Source of the DNA: Desulfonatronum thioautotrophicum
Lineage (GTDB): Bacteria > Desulfobacterota > Desulfovibrionia > Desulfovibrionales > Desulfonatronaceae
Direction: 5' to 3'
Assembly (NCBI RefSeq): GCF_000934745.1
Contig: NZ_JYNO01000001.1
Location: 62,001 to 126,000, forward strand
DNA length: 64,000 nt
Position 1 is the stretch's first letter; each line of letters opens with the position of its first letter. Of this stretch, positions 54,687-64,000 are shown piece by piece. The notes below the pieces were generated by a model. It was not told the DNA's origin, searched no databases, and worked only from the letters and a program-made list of their open reading frames with translations. The position numbers and the translations under genes are program-made.

Positions 54687-55864
54687 GCCACCACTCCGCT
54701 TCGCCCGCTTCCTGGAGAAATTGCACCGCGAGAAAGATTCAGCAGCACACCCACGCACAACAGCGACATGACCAGGCTGGAGCCCCCATAGCTCAGAAAA
54801 GGCATGGGTACCCCCTTGGGCGGAACCGCCCCCAGAACCACGGCCATGTTCAGCAACGCACCCAGGGCCAGGATCAGCACCATGCCAAAGGCGATAAACC
54901 GTTCCTGCAATCCGTCCTGGAGCCTGGCGATCCGCAGCCCACGCCACAACAGCACGCTGAACAGGATGAAAATGACCGATACGCCGATAAATCCCAGCTC
55001 TTCACCAATGACGGCCAATATGAAGTCCGTATGTGCGGCAGGCAAAAAGAATAATTTCTGTTTGCCGGCTCCCAGCCCCGCGCCCAGCCAGCCGCCACTG
55101 CCCAGGGCATACAGGGACTGTACCAGTTGATAGCCCACATCCTGGGCGTCCTGAAACGGATCCAGAAACGCGAACCAGCGCCGGAATCGATAGGGCGAAC
55201 TCATCACCAGGAAAATTCCGGCCATCAGGGCCATAAAGGACGTGGCTCCCAGATAAACCAGCCGCGTCCCTCCCACAAAACTGATGCAGAAGAGAAGCAG
55301 CATCAATGCAGCGGCACCTCCGAAATCAGGCTGGGCCAAGAGCAGCAGGCAGAGCATGGCCGTGATGCACACTGGTGGCAAAAAGCCAATGCCAAAGGTG
55401 CGGATCATTTCCTGCTTGCGGCTGAAAAACGAAGCCAGGTAGAGAACCAAAGCCACCTTGGCTATTTCCAGGGGCTGGACCATGATCGGCCCAAGAGAAA
55501 GCCAGCGTGTGGCTCCGCCGGCCTGAACACCCAGGGGAGATACCAACGTCAGGATCAGCAGTACTCCGGCCAACGCCAGCCAAAGATAGGTAAACCGAAG
55601 ATACAGCTGTCGGGGAATGACCGCAGCCACGCTCATCACACCCAGCCCGATGAGCAAAAAGACCAAGTGTCGCTTAAAAAAATAGTATTTGTCCGCATAA
55701 AAACGTTCCGCCATGATCCCAGTGGAACTCAAGACCATTACCAGTCCCAGGCCGGACAACAGCAGGGCTACGGAGAGCAGCCAGAAATCCACGCCCTCGC
55801 CGCGGACTCTCTGCGGATCTCCCTCTTTGGGGCCTTGCGTGGACAAAATTCCGAGCCTAAGCAT
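54683..55864 (-). CDS. ftsW: Septal peptidoglycan polymerase FtsW
   Basis: A 393-residue SEDS-family membrane protein with about 10 membrane segments. Typical blocks include YADKYYFFKRH, QPDFGGAA and PAAHTDFILAVIGEELG, and the last is PMPFLSYGGSSL. It polymerises septal glycan together with FtsI. It overlaps murD by eight bases. Confidence 0.96.
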   Translation of the reverse strand: MLRLGILSTQGPKEGDPQRVRGEGVDFWLLSVALLLSGLGLVMVLSSTGIMAERFYADKYYFFKRHLVFLLIGLGVMSVAAVIPRQLYLRFTYLWLALAGVLLILTLVSPLGVQAGGATRWLSLGPIMVQPLEIAKVALVLYLASFFSRKQEMIRTFGIGFLPPVCITAMLCLLLLAQPDFGGAAALMLLLFCISFVGGTRLVYLGATSFMALMAGIFLVMSSPYRFRRWFAFLDPFQDAQDVGYQLVQSLYALGSGGWLGAGLGAGKQKLFFLPAAHTDFILAVIGEELGFIGVSVIFILFSVLLWRGLRIARLQDGLQERFIAFGMVLILALGALLNMAVVLGAVPPKGVPMPFLSYGGSSLVMSLLCVGVLLNLSRGAISPGSGRSGVVA

Positions 55865-57263
55865 GCCTCATCTCCGGAAGGTCGCGAAGATGTTGTTGAA
55901 ACGTCATACCCCGGTGCACGTAGTCCCTGAACAGATCGAAACTGGCTGTGGCCGGGGAAAGGAGCATCACGTCTCCGACTTGGGCCTGGACCCAGAGTCG
56001 ATCCATGGCCCGTTCCAGGGTTGGCTCCCAGAACATCATCGGGACGGAGTCGGACCATGCCGCCTCGAAGACTTCCCGGCTGGCCCCGAACAGGCCGACG
56101 GCTCGTGTCCGCTCGCGCACCAGGGATTTCAGTCCAATGAGATCGCCACCCTTGAACACTCCTCCGGCCAACAACAGCACGGGCCGATCAAATGCCTCCA
56201 GGGCGGCTTTCAGAGCCTGCACGGTAGTCCCTTTGGAATCGTCCACAAACAAAACTCCGTCACGCTCAGCCACGATTTGCAAACGATGAGGCAGGCCGGA
56301 AAAGGTGTCCAGAACGCTTTGGGCCGTGTCCGCGGTCAGGCCGAAGGGGCGACAAGCTTCCACGGCAGCGGCGATGTTGGCTTGGTTGTGTTGGCCTGGC
56401 AGAGCCGGACAGCTCAGCCCGGAATGCGTATTGAAATAAACCGTCCTGGCTTTGGTTATCTGACGCCTCTGCACGAGTTCACGAAGATCCTCGGAAAAAA
56501 CAGCTGTATCCTCCTGGTCCTGCCTGGCAAACAGGGATAACTTGGCCTGGGTGTATTCCTCCATGTCATGATGGTAGTCCAGATGATTCGGGCTGACATT
56601 CAGCAAAACCCCCACTCGGGGATGTAGTGAGGTCGTATTCAAGAGCTGAAAACTGCTCACCTCCAGCACAAGAAGCTCTGCCTCGGCAAACCCGGCCTCT
56701 GAAACTCCCGCGCCTGCTGCTGCATCCAGAAAATCCGCGGCCTCAGAAGATCCGGAGGCGACCAAACACTCCAGAACGTAGCTGGAAAGCGGTGTGCCGA
56801 TATTTCCCCCCACGAAGACTCTGCGGCCCAGGGCTTGCAGAAACCTGCCGATCAGCGTGGTCGTCGTGGTTTTGCCGCTTGTTCCCGTTACCGCGATGAT
56901 CGGGGCATCGACAAATCCCAAGGCCAGCTCCAGTTCCGCGATCACTCGCTCCGGCTCCAGATGCCTTAGCCATGGCTCCAGCAGACGGCGATTCACACCG
57001 GGGCTCAGCACCACCAGTCTAGCCTGTGCAAACTGTTCGGCGCAATGCTCCCCCTCCCGGAGCTCCCACCCTTGCGGGGCGGCCTGTTCCCGAACCGAGG
57101 CGGCAACGCTTCCGGAATCCACGAGTCGAACCGCCGCGCCCAAGTGGGTCAGCAAGGCCGCTGCCGCCAGACCGGATCGACCGGTTCCGACCACAACAGC
57201 CACGTCGCCAGCACCAATCCGGCTTGGCTCCTGATTGGATGTCGCGGGGTTTGCCTGGAACAT
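55857..57263 (-). CDS. murD: UDP-N-acetylmuramoylalanine-D-glutamate ligase MurD
   Basis: A 468-residue Mur ligase. The ATP loop is VTGTSGKTTTTTL, and NVSPNHLDYH and FVDDSKGTTV carry metal and substrate residues. It starts 15 bases after mraY and overlaps ftsW. Confidence 0.96.
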   Translation of the reverse strand: MFQANPATSNQEPSRIGAGDVAVVVGTGRSGLAAAALLTHLGAAVRLVDSGSVAASVREQAAPQGWELREGEHCAEQFAQARLVVLSPGVNRRLLEPWLRHLEPERVIAELELALGFVDAPIIAVTGTSGKTTTTTLIGRFLQALGRRVFVGGNIGTPLSSYVLECLVASGSSEAADFLDAAAGAGVSEAGFAEAELLVLEVSSFQLLNTTSLHPRVGVLLNVSPNHLDYHHDMEEYTQAKLSLFARQDQEDTAVFSEDLRELVQRRQITKARTVYFNTHSGLSCPALPGQHNQANIAAAVEACRPFGLTADTAQSVLDTFSGLPHRLQIVAERDGVLFVDDSKGTTVQALKAALEAFDRPVLLLAGGVFKGGDLIGLKSLVRERTRAVGLFGASREVFEAAWSDSVPMMFWEPTLERAMDRLWVQAQVGDVMLLSPATASFDLFRDYVHRGMTFQQHLRDLPEMRHA

Positions 57264-57278
57264 ACGCTCTGTACAGCC

Positions 57279-58355
57279 TTATCGAAGTTTGAGTGCACTC
57301 AAAGAGATCAGAGCCATGATAATCGAAAAAATCCAGCAACGAACAATTATTTTGGATTCCGGTACCCCTTTCAGCTCAAAATGGTGGTGCAGTGGGGCCA
57401 TCCGAAAAATGCGTTTTCCGCCGGTCATCTTGAAGTAGCCGACTTGCAGAATCACGGAGAGCGTCTCCACCACGAAAAGCCCTCCAACGATCAACAGCAA
57501 CAGCTCCTGTTTGGCCAGCACGGCGATGAACCCGAGCACCCCACCCAGACTCAGGCTGCCCACATCCCCCATGAAAATCTGGGCCGGGTAGGCGTTGAAC
57601 CATAAAAAGCCCAGTCCCGCCCCCACCAGGGCGCCACAGAATACCGCCACTTCACCGACGCCGGGCACGTAGGCCACCTGCAGATACCTGGCAATCTGCA
57701 CATGGCCGGCCACGTAGACAAAAATCCCGAAACAGGCCGCGGCCACGATCAACGGTCCAATGGCCAATCCATCCAGTCCATCGGTCAGGTTCACTCCGTT
57801 GGAAGCGCCGACCATCACCAGCACGGCGAACGGGATGTACATCCAAAGCATGTCCGGCTGGAGCATTTTTAAAAACGGAAAATAAAGGATCGTGGAGTAG
57901 GCCGGTTGCAGCAACAGCAGGGATATCGCCCCAAGGGCCACCACAACCTGTCCCAGGAGTTTGCCGCCTGGGCTGAGCCCCTGGTTGTGTTTCTTGACTA
58001 CTTTTAAAAAATCGTCCCATAAACCCACCAATCCAAAGCCGACAAAAACAAAGATGGTCAGCCAAAGATACACGTTGGTCAGGTCGCCCCAGAGCAGAAC
58101 ACTGGTCAGTAAAGAGAACGCTATCAGGAGCCCGCCCATGGTCGGGGTCCCTGCCTTGCCGTTGTGCGCGGGTACGTCGGCGCGGATATGCTGACCGCAT
58201 TTCAGACGTCGCAGCCAGGCGATGAACCGTGGCCCCAGCAGGATGGAAAGCAGCAGGGCGGTGAGCAACGCATACACGGAACGAAAGGTGATGTAGCGGA
58301 AGACGTTGAAAATGATGTATTCGCTCCCCAAAGGAGCGAGCAGGTGATAAATCAT
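57279..58355 (-). CDS. mraY: Phospho-N-acetylmuramoyl-pentapeptide transferase MraY
   Basis: A 358-residue inner-membrane enzyme with about 10 membrane segments that makes lipid [23 protein letters not shown] (catalytic Asp pair) and [13 protein letters not shown] are the family blocks. Its ATG overlaps the murF stop by four bases. Confidence 0.97.
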   Translation of the reverse strand: MIYHLLAPLGSEYIIFNVFRYITFRSVYALLTALLLSILLGPRFIAWLRRLKCGQHIRADVPAHNGKAGTPTMGGLLIAFSLLTSVLLWGDLTNVYLWLTIFVFVGFGLVGLWDDFLKVVKKHNQGLSPGGKLLGQVVVALGAISLLLLQPAYSTILYFPFLKMLQPDMLWMYIPFAVLVMVGASNGVNLTDGLDGLAIGPLIVAAACFGIFVYVAGHVQIARYLQVAYVPGVGEVAVFCGALVGAGLGFLWFNAYPAQIFMGDVGSLSLGGVLGFIAVLAKQELLLLIVGGLFVVETLSVILQVGYFKMTGGKRIFRMAPLHHHFELKGVPESKIIVRCWIFSIIMALISLSALKLR

Positions 58356-59791
58356 GTGCGCAACTCCATTCGCAGGGCGTGGAGATAGGTTTCCATTTGA
58401 CCGGCCCGGGATCCCTTGAACAGGACCACGCCCCCCCCCATTGTTCCGACTGTTTCAACGGCCATTTCGCCATCCTTGGCTTGGGCTCGCACTGAGGCCC
58501 GCCATCCTTCGATAAACCGTTTCGGGGAATCGCACTCCAGGAACCGGGCCTTGCCCTTTTCCGCTTTCAGGCCGGCAAGTACTTCGCCGGCAAGATGGCC
58601 ATGGTAGTAGACATCCGTGCAGACTCCGGCCAAGGATCGCCCAAGCTTTGCATGTTCCGCCGCCGCGGCGGTTCCCAGCTCCAGCATATCCCCCAGGACA
58701 CAGACCAGGGGCTGCTGACCGGCCAAGGATCGGGCTCTGTGCAGGGCCATGTGCATGGAGAGGGGGTTGGCGTTGTAGGTGTCGTCCACCAGCAGCCAGG
58801 CACCATGCTGTTCCACGACAAAGCGTCCCGGCAGGGAATCCCCAGCCTGGAGCGCGTCTCGAATGGCCGCGGATTCAATGCCCAAAAGTGTTGCCGCTGC
58901 CGCGACCGCGAGTACGTTCTGAGCGATGGGCGCCTTCTCTACGGGCCAGGACACCTCCAGTATGCGACCGCGAAGTCGCAGTTGCAGTCCGACGCTGGAT
59001 GGGCTGGGGCAAAACGGCTCTCCGCAAAAGAACTCCGCATCCCGGTCATGCATGGAAAAGCCATGAATCCGCTGTGTATACGTCGTGCACTCCCGCCACA
59101 AATCCGGACAGTCCTGGTTGACCAGGGCCATGCCGTTTTTGGTCAGGTACCGGGTCAATCGGGCTTTGGCCGCGGCCACCCGGACGACATCGCCCAGTTC
59201 GAGCAGATGGGCTGGACCGGCATTGAGCACAATTGCCAGATCCGGCCGCAGGATTGTCCCAAGTTCGTCCATGTCCCCGGGGCGACTGATCCCGGCCTCC
59301 ATGATCCAAAAGTCCTCCGCGCCGGTACACTCCAGCAACGACATCGGCAGTCCGATCTGGTTGTTCCAGTTCATCCGGTTCCTGCTTGTCTCACCAGCCT
59401 GTGAGCATACCCTGGCAAGCATTTCCTTGACCGTGGTCTTGCCCGCCGTTCCGGTCACGCCAATCACCCGACCATCAAAGAGCTTTCGCCACAAGGAGCC
59501 CACCCTGCCCAGAGCGTCCTGCACAGTCATGTTGCCGTGAACCGCTAATACCGGAGCTTTCCCCTGTACCTCTGGCAGGGCTTGCGCGGCCACCACGGCC
59601 ACTGCCCCGTTGGCCACGGCCTGAGCGGCGAAGTCGTGGCCGTCAACTCGTCCGCCGGACAGACAAAAAAACAGATCTCCAGGCTTGGTCTGTCGGCTGT
59701 CGATCGCCGCCCCTGTGAGGAGAAGATCCGGTCCGTCAAGCGGTGCATCCAGATCCAGGGCATGGGCTATCTGACTCAATTTCAGTCGCAT
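58352..59791 (-). CDS. murF: UDP-MurNAc-tripeptide D-alanyl-D-alanine ligase MurF
   Basis: A 479-residue Mur ligase that completes the pentapeptide. ATP loop [14 protein letters not shown], then [16 protein letters not shown] and [13 protein letters not shown] are typical. It overlaps murE by ten bases. In the minus direction it precedes mraY. Confidence 0.96.
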   Translation of the reverse strand: MRLKLSQIAHALDLDAPLDGPDLLLTGAAIDSRQTKPGDLFFCLSGGRVDGHDFAAQAVANGAVAVVAAQALPEVQGKAPVLAVHGNMTVQDALGRVGSLWRKLFDGRVIGVTGTAGKTTVKEMLARVCSQAGETSRNRMNWNNQIGLPMSLLECTGAEDFWIMEAGISRPGDMDELGTILRPDLAIVLNAGPAHLLELGDVVRVAAAKARLTRYLTKNGMALVNQDCPDLWRECTTYTQRIHGFSMHDRDAEFFCGEPFCPSPSSVGLQLRLRGRILEVSWPVEKAPIAQNVLAVAAAATLLGIESAAIRDALQAGDSLPGRFVVEQHGAWLLVDDTYNANPLSMHMALHRARSLAGQQPLVCVLGDMLELGTAAAAEHAKLGRSLAGVCTDVYYHGHLAGEVLAGLKAEKGKARFLECDSPKRFIEGWRASVRAQAKDGEMAVETVGTMGGGVVLFKGSRAGQMETYLHALRMELRT

Positions 59792-61401
59792 ACGACACGC
59801 TCTCGATGAGACGGTCCCGTGTCATCCTGGGCCCGAAATTCCCCGACTTCCCGATGTTCCGGAGGCAACACCCCAAGCGACTCCCCAAGCAGCTCCCGAA
59901 TGACTGTCGGATCATGAAACGGAAAATATTCAGGCCCAATCTGCTGCGTCGCCTCATGCCCTTTGCCGGCCACCAACAAGGCATCCCCCGGGCGCATCAG
60001 TTCCAGAGCCCGCCCAATGGCCACTCTGCGGTCCACCTCCCGAAGCACCATGGTACAGCCCGAGAGACCCGGCAGGACGTCTTCCAGGATTTGCTCCGGC
60101 TCCTCATGTCGAGGATTATCCGAGGTCAGGACGACAATGTCCGCATGGCGACATACAGCTTGGCCCATTAACGGACGCTTGCTTCGATCCCGATCACCGC
60201 CACAACCAAACACGACAATCAGGCGTTCAAATCCTACGTCTCGGAGCGCCCCCAAAACATTGTCCAGAGCATCGGGGGTGTGGGCATAGTCCACGAAAAT
60301 GTCCAAACCCTGTACATTGAGCACCCGCTCCAGGCGACCGGGAACACCCGAAAAAGAGTCCCAAACCCTCTGGTGATCCGGTTTCAGCCCCAGACACATT
60401 CCGGCTCCCTGGGCCGCCAGCAGATTGGCGGCGTTGTACCGGCCTACCAGAGTGGATCGTAGGGTCCAGGTGCGTGACTCCCAATGCGTGCGCAATTCCA
60501 GCCCTGATCGGCCGCAAGCCAGGATCTCGCCGCGAAGATACGCAGTGGGTTCACTCACCAAATTCGTCTTTTTTTGTTCCGGGGCCACCGGGTCGAAACC
60601 ATAGCCAAGCCCACCCCACATGTTGAACAGGCGACGACCGTACGGATCATCGATATTGATCACTCGATGTCTTGGTCCGGATGTTCCGCGTGTGCCGGAT
60701 ATGCCAGACGAATCAGCTGAGCCGGCATTGGGTGCGAAGAGCATGGCCTTGGCCTGAAAATAACTCTCCATGTCGAGATGATAGTCCAGGTGGTCCTGCG
60801 TGACGTTGGTCAGCACCGCGACTTCAAACCGGAGTCCTGCTGTTCGCTTCTGGGCGAGGGCGTGGGAGGAAACCTCCATGCAGACATGGGTCACTCCCGC
60901 TTCGCGCATCTCAGCCAAAATCCGATGGAGTCGCCAGCAATCCGGAGTGGTCATCCCAAGATCATGGCTTCCACCAGGCCAATGGGCTCCAATCGTCCCG
61001 ATGATCCCGACTTTCTTCCCAAAAACGGATAGAAGATGGGCGATCAAGGCCACCACCGTGGTCTTCCCGTTGGTCCCGGTCACCCCCACCAACAGCGGGC
61101 AGGATTGATCCGTGCCATGGTGCATCGCTGCGAGTTCACCCAGCAACCCGCGGGGATCGGCATGCTCCAGAATCATTGTGGCGTCGACCTTTCGCCCTTC
61201 TGCTCCGACGCCGTACCCCGCCGGGGCGATCACATACCCGGCCTTGCGATCGATCGCTTCCGCGATGAATGCAGAGCCGTCGACGCGGGATCCTGACAAA
61301 GCGAGGAACACCTCGCCGGGACGGACCTGTCCGGAGTGGGTCCTGACCAGCAGGCCACCACGGACCTTGTCCATGAGTGTTTCCCAGATGACTTCGCTCA
61401 T
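59782..61401 (-). CDS. murE: UDP-MurNAc-dipeptide meso-diaminopimelate ligase MurE
   Basis: A 539-residue Mur ligase. ATP loop GVTGTNGKTTVV is intact, and VLTSDNPRHEEP carries DNPR, which in this family selects meso-diaminopimelate rather than lysine. The protein has about 40 more residues than the E. coli form; the insert around AGSADSSGISGTRGTSG is low complexity. The start at 61401 (MSEVIWETLMDKV) has GAGG upstream and follows ftsI by ten bases. Confidence 0.95.
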   Translation of the reverse strand: MSEVIWETLMDKVRGGLLVRTHSGQVRPGEVFLALSGSRVDGSAFIAEAIDRKAGYVIAPAGYGVGAEGRKVDATMILEHADPRGLLGELAAMHHGTDQSCPLLVGVTGTNGKTTVVALIAHLLSVFGKKVGIIGTIGAHWPGGSHDLGMTTPDCWRLHRILAEMREAGVTHVCMEVSSHALAQKRTAGLRFEVAVLTNVTQDHLDYHLDMESYFQAKAMLFAPNAGSADSSGISGTRGTSGPRHRVINIDDPYGRRLFNMWGGLGYGFDPVAPEQKKTNLVSEPTAYLRGEILACGRSGLELRTHWESRTWTLRSTLVGRYNAANLLAAQGAGMCLGLKPDHQRVWDSFSGVPGRLERVLNVQGLDIFVDYAHTPDALDNVLGALRDVGFERLIVVFGCGGDRDRSKRPLMGQAVCRHADIVVLTSDNPRHEEPEQILEDVLPGLSGCTMVLREVDRRVAIGRALELMRPGDALLVAGKGHEATQQIGPEYFPFHDPTVIRELLGESLGVLPPEHREVGEFRAQDDTGPSHRERVVCD

Positions 61402-61411
61402 TGGGCCGTCC

Positions 61412-63436
61412 TCAAGAAAATTCCAACCACAGGGTAACCTCGCGTTCGTGCCGGGGCCATGGCTGGTCCGGTTCAGGAGTTTGGCGGAATACAATCCCCC
61501 CGCCGCCCTCGACCTTCGGCATCACGCCGAATCCCCGCAAATGCTCCACGGCACGACGTACGCTCATCCCGGTCACGTTGGGCACCAGCTGTTCTTCGGA
61601 TTCGAGACCGTCCTGTTGAGGGAGTGCATCCGGTTCGCCAGGCCCTGGAATTCTGTGGATCGGTTGCTCCAGGCCGATCCGTTCCACCCGCAAGGACCTG
61701 TTCGTCAAAATCTGGTCTGCCTGTTGCCCCTGTTGCTGCCCTTCGGCCACGAGGACGCCGATCTCCGGCAATCGTCCGGCATAAGCCAGAGAGCGTAGCC
61801 CAATTTCCCGAACTGCCGGTGCGGCGACGACTCCCCCATAGTGTTGTGGATGTGGTTCATCAACGACCACATAGATGAAATACTCCGGCTCATCTCCCGG
61901 ATAAAATCCGGCAAAGGAGGCCACGTAGCGGTCCCCATAACGGCCTGTGGCGGTGGCCTTCTGGGCCGTCCCGGTTTTTCCGGCGCCAATGACCCCCGGA
62001 ATGCGCGCCTGGGTCCCCGTACCGTCCTCCTCTACAACTTCCTGGAGCATGCGCATCACCGTCTGGGCGACCTCCTCCCGGAATACCACGGCCATGGGCG
62101 CCACGGCCTGTTCCGGATCGCGAACCAGCTGCAGGGGACGCATGACGCCGCGATTGGCCAAAACAAGATACGCCCTGGCCATTTGCAGGGCGTTGGCGGA
62201 CATTCCTTGTCCAAACGAGACAGCAGCCAAATCCACTGGATACCAGGATCGTGGAGGCCGCAGTATACCTGGATTCTCTCCCAGCAGCGGCAGCCCGGTT
62301 CGTTCGCCAAATCCCATTTTCCGCAAATAACCATGGTACCTGGTCGCGCCCAGATCCAGACCGATCTTGGCCGAACAGATGTTGCTGGAGTACCGCAGGA
62401 TCTTGTTCGCTGGGAGCCAGCCCCGACCCCTTACATCGCGAATGGTCACCCCGGTCAGCCGCCAGCGTCCCTCTTCGCAAAAATAGATCGTATCGTTGGT
62501 AATCACACCTTCTTCCAATGCCGCGGCCATCAGCATGGGTTTCAGTGTCGATCCCGGTTCCAGAGCGTCCAGAAGCACGCGGTTACGCCATTGCTCCGGA
62601 TTCCGCCGGGACATGTTTGGATTGAAAAAAGGATAATTGGCCATGGCCAATATTTCGCCGCTGGAAACATGGACAACAAGAGCCATCCCGGTCTTGCCGT
62701 TGAAGTTCCGCACTGCCTCGGCCAGGGCTTCCTCGGCAAAGAACTGGATCTGCGCATCCAATGTCAGTGTGACGTTTTGGCCGCGAAGATCCACCTCCCG
62801 GCCCTGGGCATCCAGGTACATCCTTCGCCCCGAGGCATCCCGCTGGGCCACAAAGGTGGCTTTGTCTCCAGCCAAAACCTCGTCGAAAGCCCGCTCGATC
62901 CCTTCCAGCCCTTCTCCGTCCAGCCCCACGAACCCCAACACCTGTCCCGCCAGATGGCCATGTGGATAAAATCTGGCTGTTTCTTCAGCCAAATAAACAC
63001 CTCGCAAACCCGCATCGACAATGTTCCGGGCATTGCGGTCACTGATTTGACGAGCCAGCCACACGAAGTTCTGGGGCCTGGCGAGTTGCGTCTGGACCTG
63101 GGAAAGCGGCACTTCCAGGGCCGCAGCCAGTACCGGAGCCGCGGCAGCCGGGTCTTCCAGCTCCAGGGGACGGACGTAAACAGATTGAATACCAGTGCTT
63201 TTGGCCAGCAATCGCCCCTGGCGGTCAAAAATTTCCCCGCGCATCCCGCGCTCAAACTCCGCGGCCTTGTGCTGCCGGGAGGCCATGGCCGTCAACTCCG
63301 GTCCGCGGATGATCTGGACCTGGAAGGCCCGGTACCACAGCCCGCCCCAGATCACGAAGACGCACATCCCCAGCAGGACCATGCGGATTCGGACCCAATC
63401 GCGGGGTACGCTTTTTTTCATCCGATCGTTTTTCAT
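61412..63436 (-). CDS. ftsI: Septal peptidoglycan transpeptidase FtsI (PBP3) with a PASTA domain
   Basis: A 674-residue class B penicillin-binding protein. One N-terminal membrane helix (about 17-40) is followed by a dimerisation domain (about 60-220) and the transpeptidase domain with SxxK as STLK, SxN as SSN and KTG in AGKTGTAQ. A C-terminal PASTA domain (about 605-672) is fused, which E. coli FtsI lacks but many Desulfobacterota and Gram-positives have. It follows ftsL after a 272-base gap holding repeat copy B. Confidence 0.95.
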   Translation of the reverse strand: MKNDRMKKSVPRDWVRIRMVLLGMCVFVIWGGLWYRAFQVQIIRGPELTAMASRQHKAAEFERGMRGEIFDRQGRLLAKSTGIQSVYVRPLELEDPAAAAPVLAAALEVPLSQVQTQLARPQNFVWLARQISDRNARNIVDAGLRGVYLAEETARFYPHGHLAGQVLGFVGLDGEGLEGIERAFDEVLAGDKATFVAQRDASGRRMYLDAQGREVDLRGQNVTLTLDAQIQFFAEEALAEAVRNFNGKTGMALVVHVSSGEILAMANYPFFNPNMSRRNPEQWRNRVLLDALEPGSTLKPMLMAAALEEGVITNDTIYFCEEGRWRLTGVTIRDVRGRGWLPANKILRYSSNICSAKIGLDLGATRYHGYLRKMGFGERTGLPLLGENPGILRPPRSWYPVDLAAVSFGQGMSANALQMARAYLVLANRGVMRPLQLVRDPEQAVAPMAVVFREEVAQTVMRMLQEVVEEDGTGTQARIPGVIGAGKTGTAQKATATGRYGDRYVASFAGFYPGDEPEYFIYVVVDEPHPQHYGGVVAAPAVREIGLRSLAYAGRLPEIGVLVAEGQQQGQQADQILTNRSLRVERIGLEQPIHRIPGPGEPDALPQQDGLESEEQLVPNVTGMSVRRAVEHLRGFGVMPKVEGGGGIVFRQTPEPDQPWPRHEREVTLWLEFS

Positions 63437-63504
63437 ACCTGAAAAAAGTCGTCCGAATATGGCAACGACATCGAATCAACTGAGTTTTGAAAAATCCTTA
63501 TCCA

Positions 63505-63708
63505 CAGTCCGTTCAAAAAACCCAAGTGCAAGGAGCATAAAAAGCTATCCAGACACGTCCTGTATCCGCCCCCCCCGCGGGCTGTGGCTTTACCCCATTT
63601 TCGCCTTACCATCCTGGCAATCAAATCAAGGTCGAAGCGTATTTATTCGTGCATGAGAGTTGGATTTTTTTAGGGACACAACAATTTTGAGATTTTTTCA
63701 ACGGACTG
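63505..63708 (+). repeat. Miniature inverted-repeat element, copy B (204 bp), between ftsL and ftsI
   Basis: It begins CAGTCCGTTCAAAAAACCC and ends GATTTTTTCAACGGACTG, directly against the ftsL stop codon. Both ends and the CAAGGTCGAAGCGTA core match copy A at 15698-15820 in reverse orientation. About 80 extra bases (roughly 63547-63625) interrupt the left half; they contain a run of eight C. Confidence 0.75.
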
Positions 63709-64000
63709 TCAGGGCGCTAAAATCCTGATCTGGCCTGGCTCGGCCTGTCGAAGCTCGTGTTCCTCAGCCAGTATCCTGAGCCGTGACGAGGACAACAGAT
63801 TCATCCGTTCCACCTCCAACTTGGCCTGAAGATCGTTTTTACGCTCCAACTCGGTTTGAAGTTGCTTCAACTCGTAGGCCAGATCCAGTCGCTCGATATT
63901 TATCCAGACCACTGCCAATCCAAGGATCAATCCGCTGAAGCCCAGCAGCACCGTGGGCCAAACCCATCGTCTGGAAACCTGTTTGTCTGGTGAATTCGTA
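63709..64000 (-). CDS. ftsL: Cell division protein FtsL (start beyond the window)
   Basis: The visible part is a membrane helix (WVWPTVLLGFSGLILGLAVV) followed by a short coiled coil (ERLDLAYELKQLQTELERKN) and a periplasmic tail ending QIRILAP. The frame is open to base 64000, so the start at a GTG at 63951 is not needed and the real start is probably outside. FtsL bridges FtsQ/FtsB and FtsW/FtsI. Identification rests on topology and place at the head of the cluster, since FtsL sequence is poorly conserved. Confidence 0.8.
   Translation of the reverse strand, partial: TNSPDKQVSRRWVWPTVLLGFSGLILGLAVVWINIERLDLAYELKQLQTELERKNDLQAKLEVERMNLLSSSRLRILAEEHELRQAEPGQIRILAP

Noticed and set aside
1-64000. 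CRISPR arrays, insertion sequences, rRNA genes and complete prophages
   Set aside because: No regularly spaced direct repeats, transposase frames, rRNA segments or phage structural genes were seen.

Overview
The window reads as a chromosome segment of a Gram-negative anaerobe of the Desulfobacterota, most likely Desulfovibrionales. The reasons are lipid A genes (lpxD, fabZ, lpxA, lpxI), a BamA with a long extra N-terminal domain, MurE with the DNPR motif of meso-diaminopimelate peptidoglycan, a cobA-hemD fusion, and TorD-like and FdhD-like molybdoenzyme accessory proteins. This placement is an inference from gene content; no marker gene proves it. Nearly all housekeeping genes lie on the minus strand.

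Left end (1-7.9 kb): a decaying accessory region against the 3' end of a tRNA-Leu gene. It holds a DUF499 ATPase gene broken by an exact 136-bp out-of-frame tandem duplication, a three-PAS histidine kinase, a phage-type ATPase pseudogene, a Gp157-like gene and a stand-alone RadC-family gene. Those last three genes are each preceded by an intrinsic terminator hairpin just before the ribosome binding site. Next comes an AT-rich PEP-CTERM protein gene with a sigma-54-like promoter and upstream 17-bp repeats.

8-19 kb: fdhD, then an outer-membrane biogenesis cluster in the order lysS, lolC, lolD, bamA, skp, lpxD, fabZ, lpxA, lpxI. 19-23.7 kb: upp, uraA, a TorD-like chaperone, tRNA-Asn and a single-domain response regulator. 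23.8-34.9 kb: the order of transcription is cobA-hemD, purN, amrA, a REC-GAF-GGDEF-EAL protein, lepA, two lepB paralogues and yifB. A HEPN-MNT toxin-antitoxin pair lies between these and valS. 35-47.7 kb: valS, a BPL-N-domain protein, era, a secreted histidine phosphatase, transaldolase, recN, a glycosyltransferase, an FmdB-like zinc ribbon and a radical SAM protein.

47.7-64 kb: an almost complete division and cell wall cluster. In transcription order it is ftsL, ftsI, murE, murF, mraY, murD, ftsW, murG, murC, murB, ftsQ, ftsA, ftsZ, mostly with overlapping stops and starts. Together with the LPS and BAM/Lol cluster, the window encodes much of envelope construction: peptidoglycan precursors, the divisome, lipid A, outer-membrane protein insertion and lipoprotein export.

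The least explained material is non-coding. Two related miniature elements with terminal inverted repeats sit inside the bamA and fts operons. A roughly 270-bp imperfect palindrome lies between lysS and upp. Two related palindromes contain TATCGAAAT. An AT-rich nested inverted repeat lies upstream of cobA-hemD.
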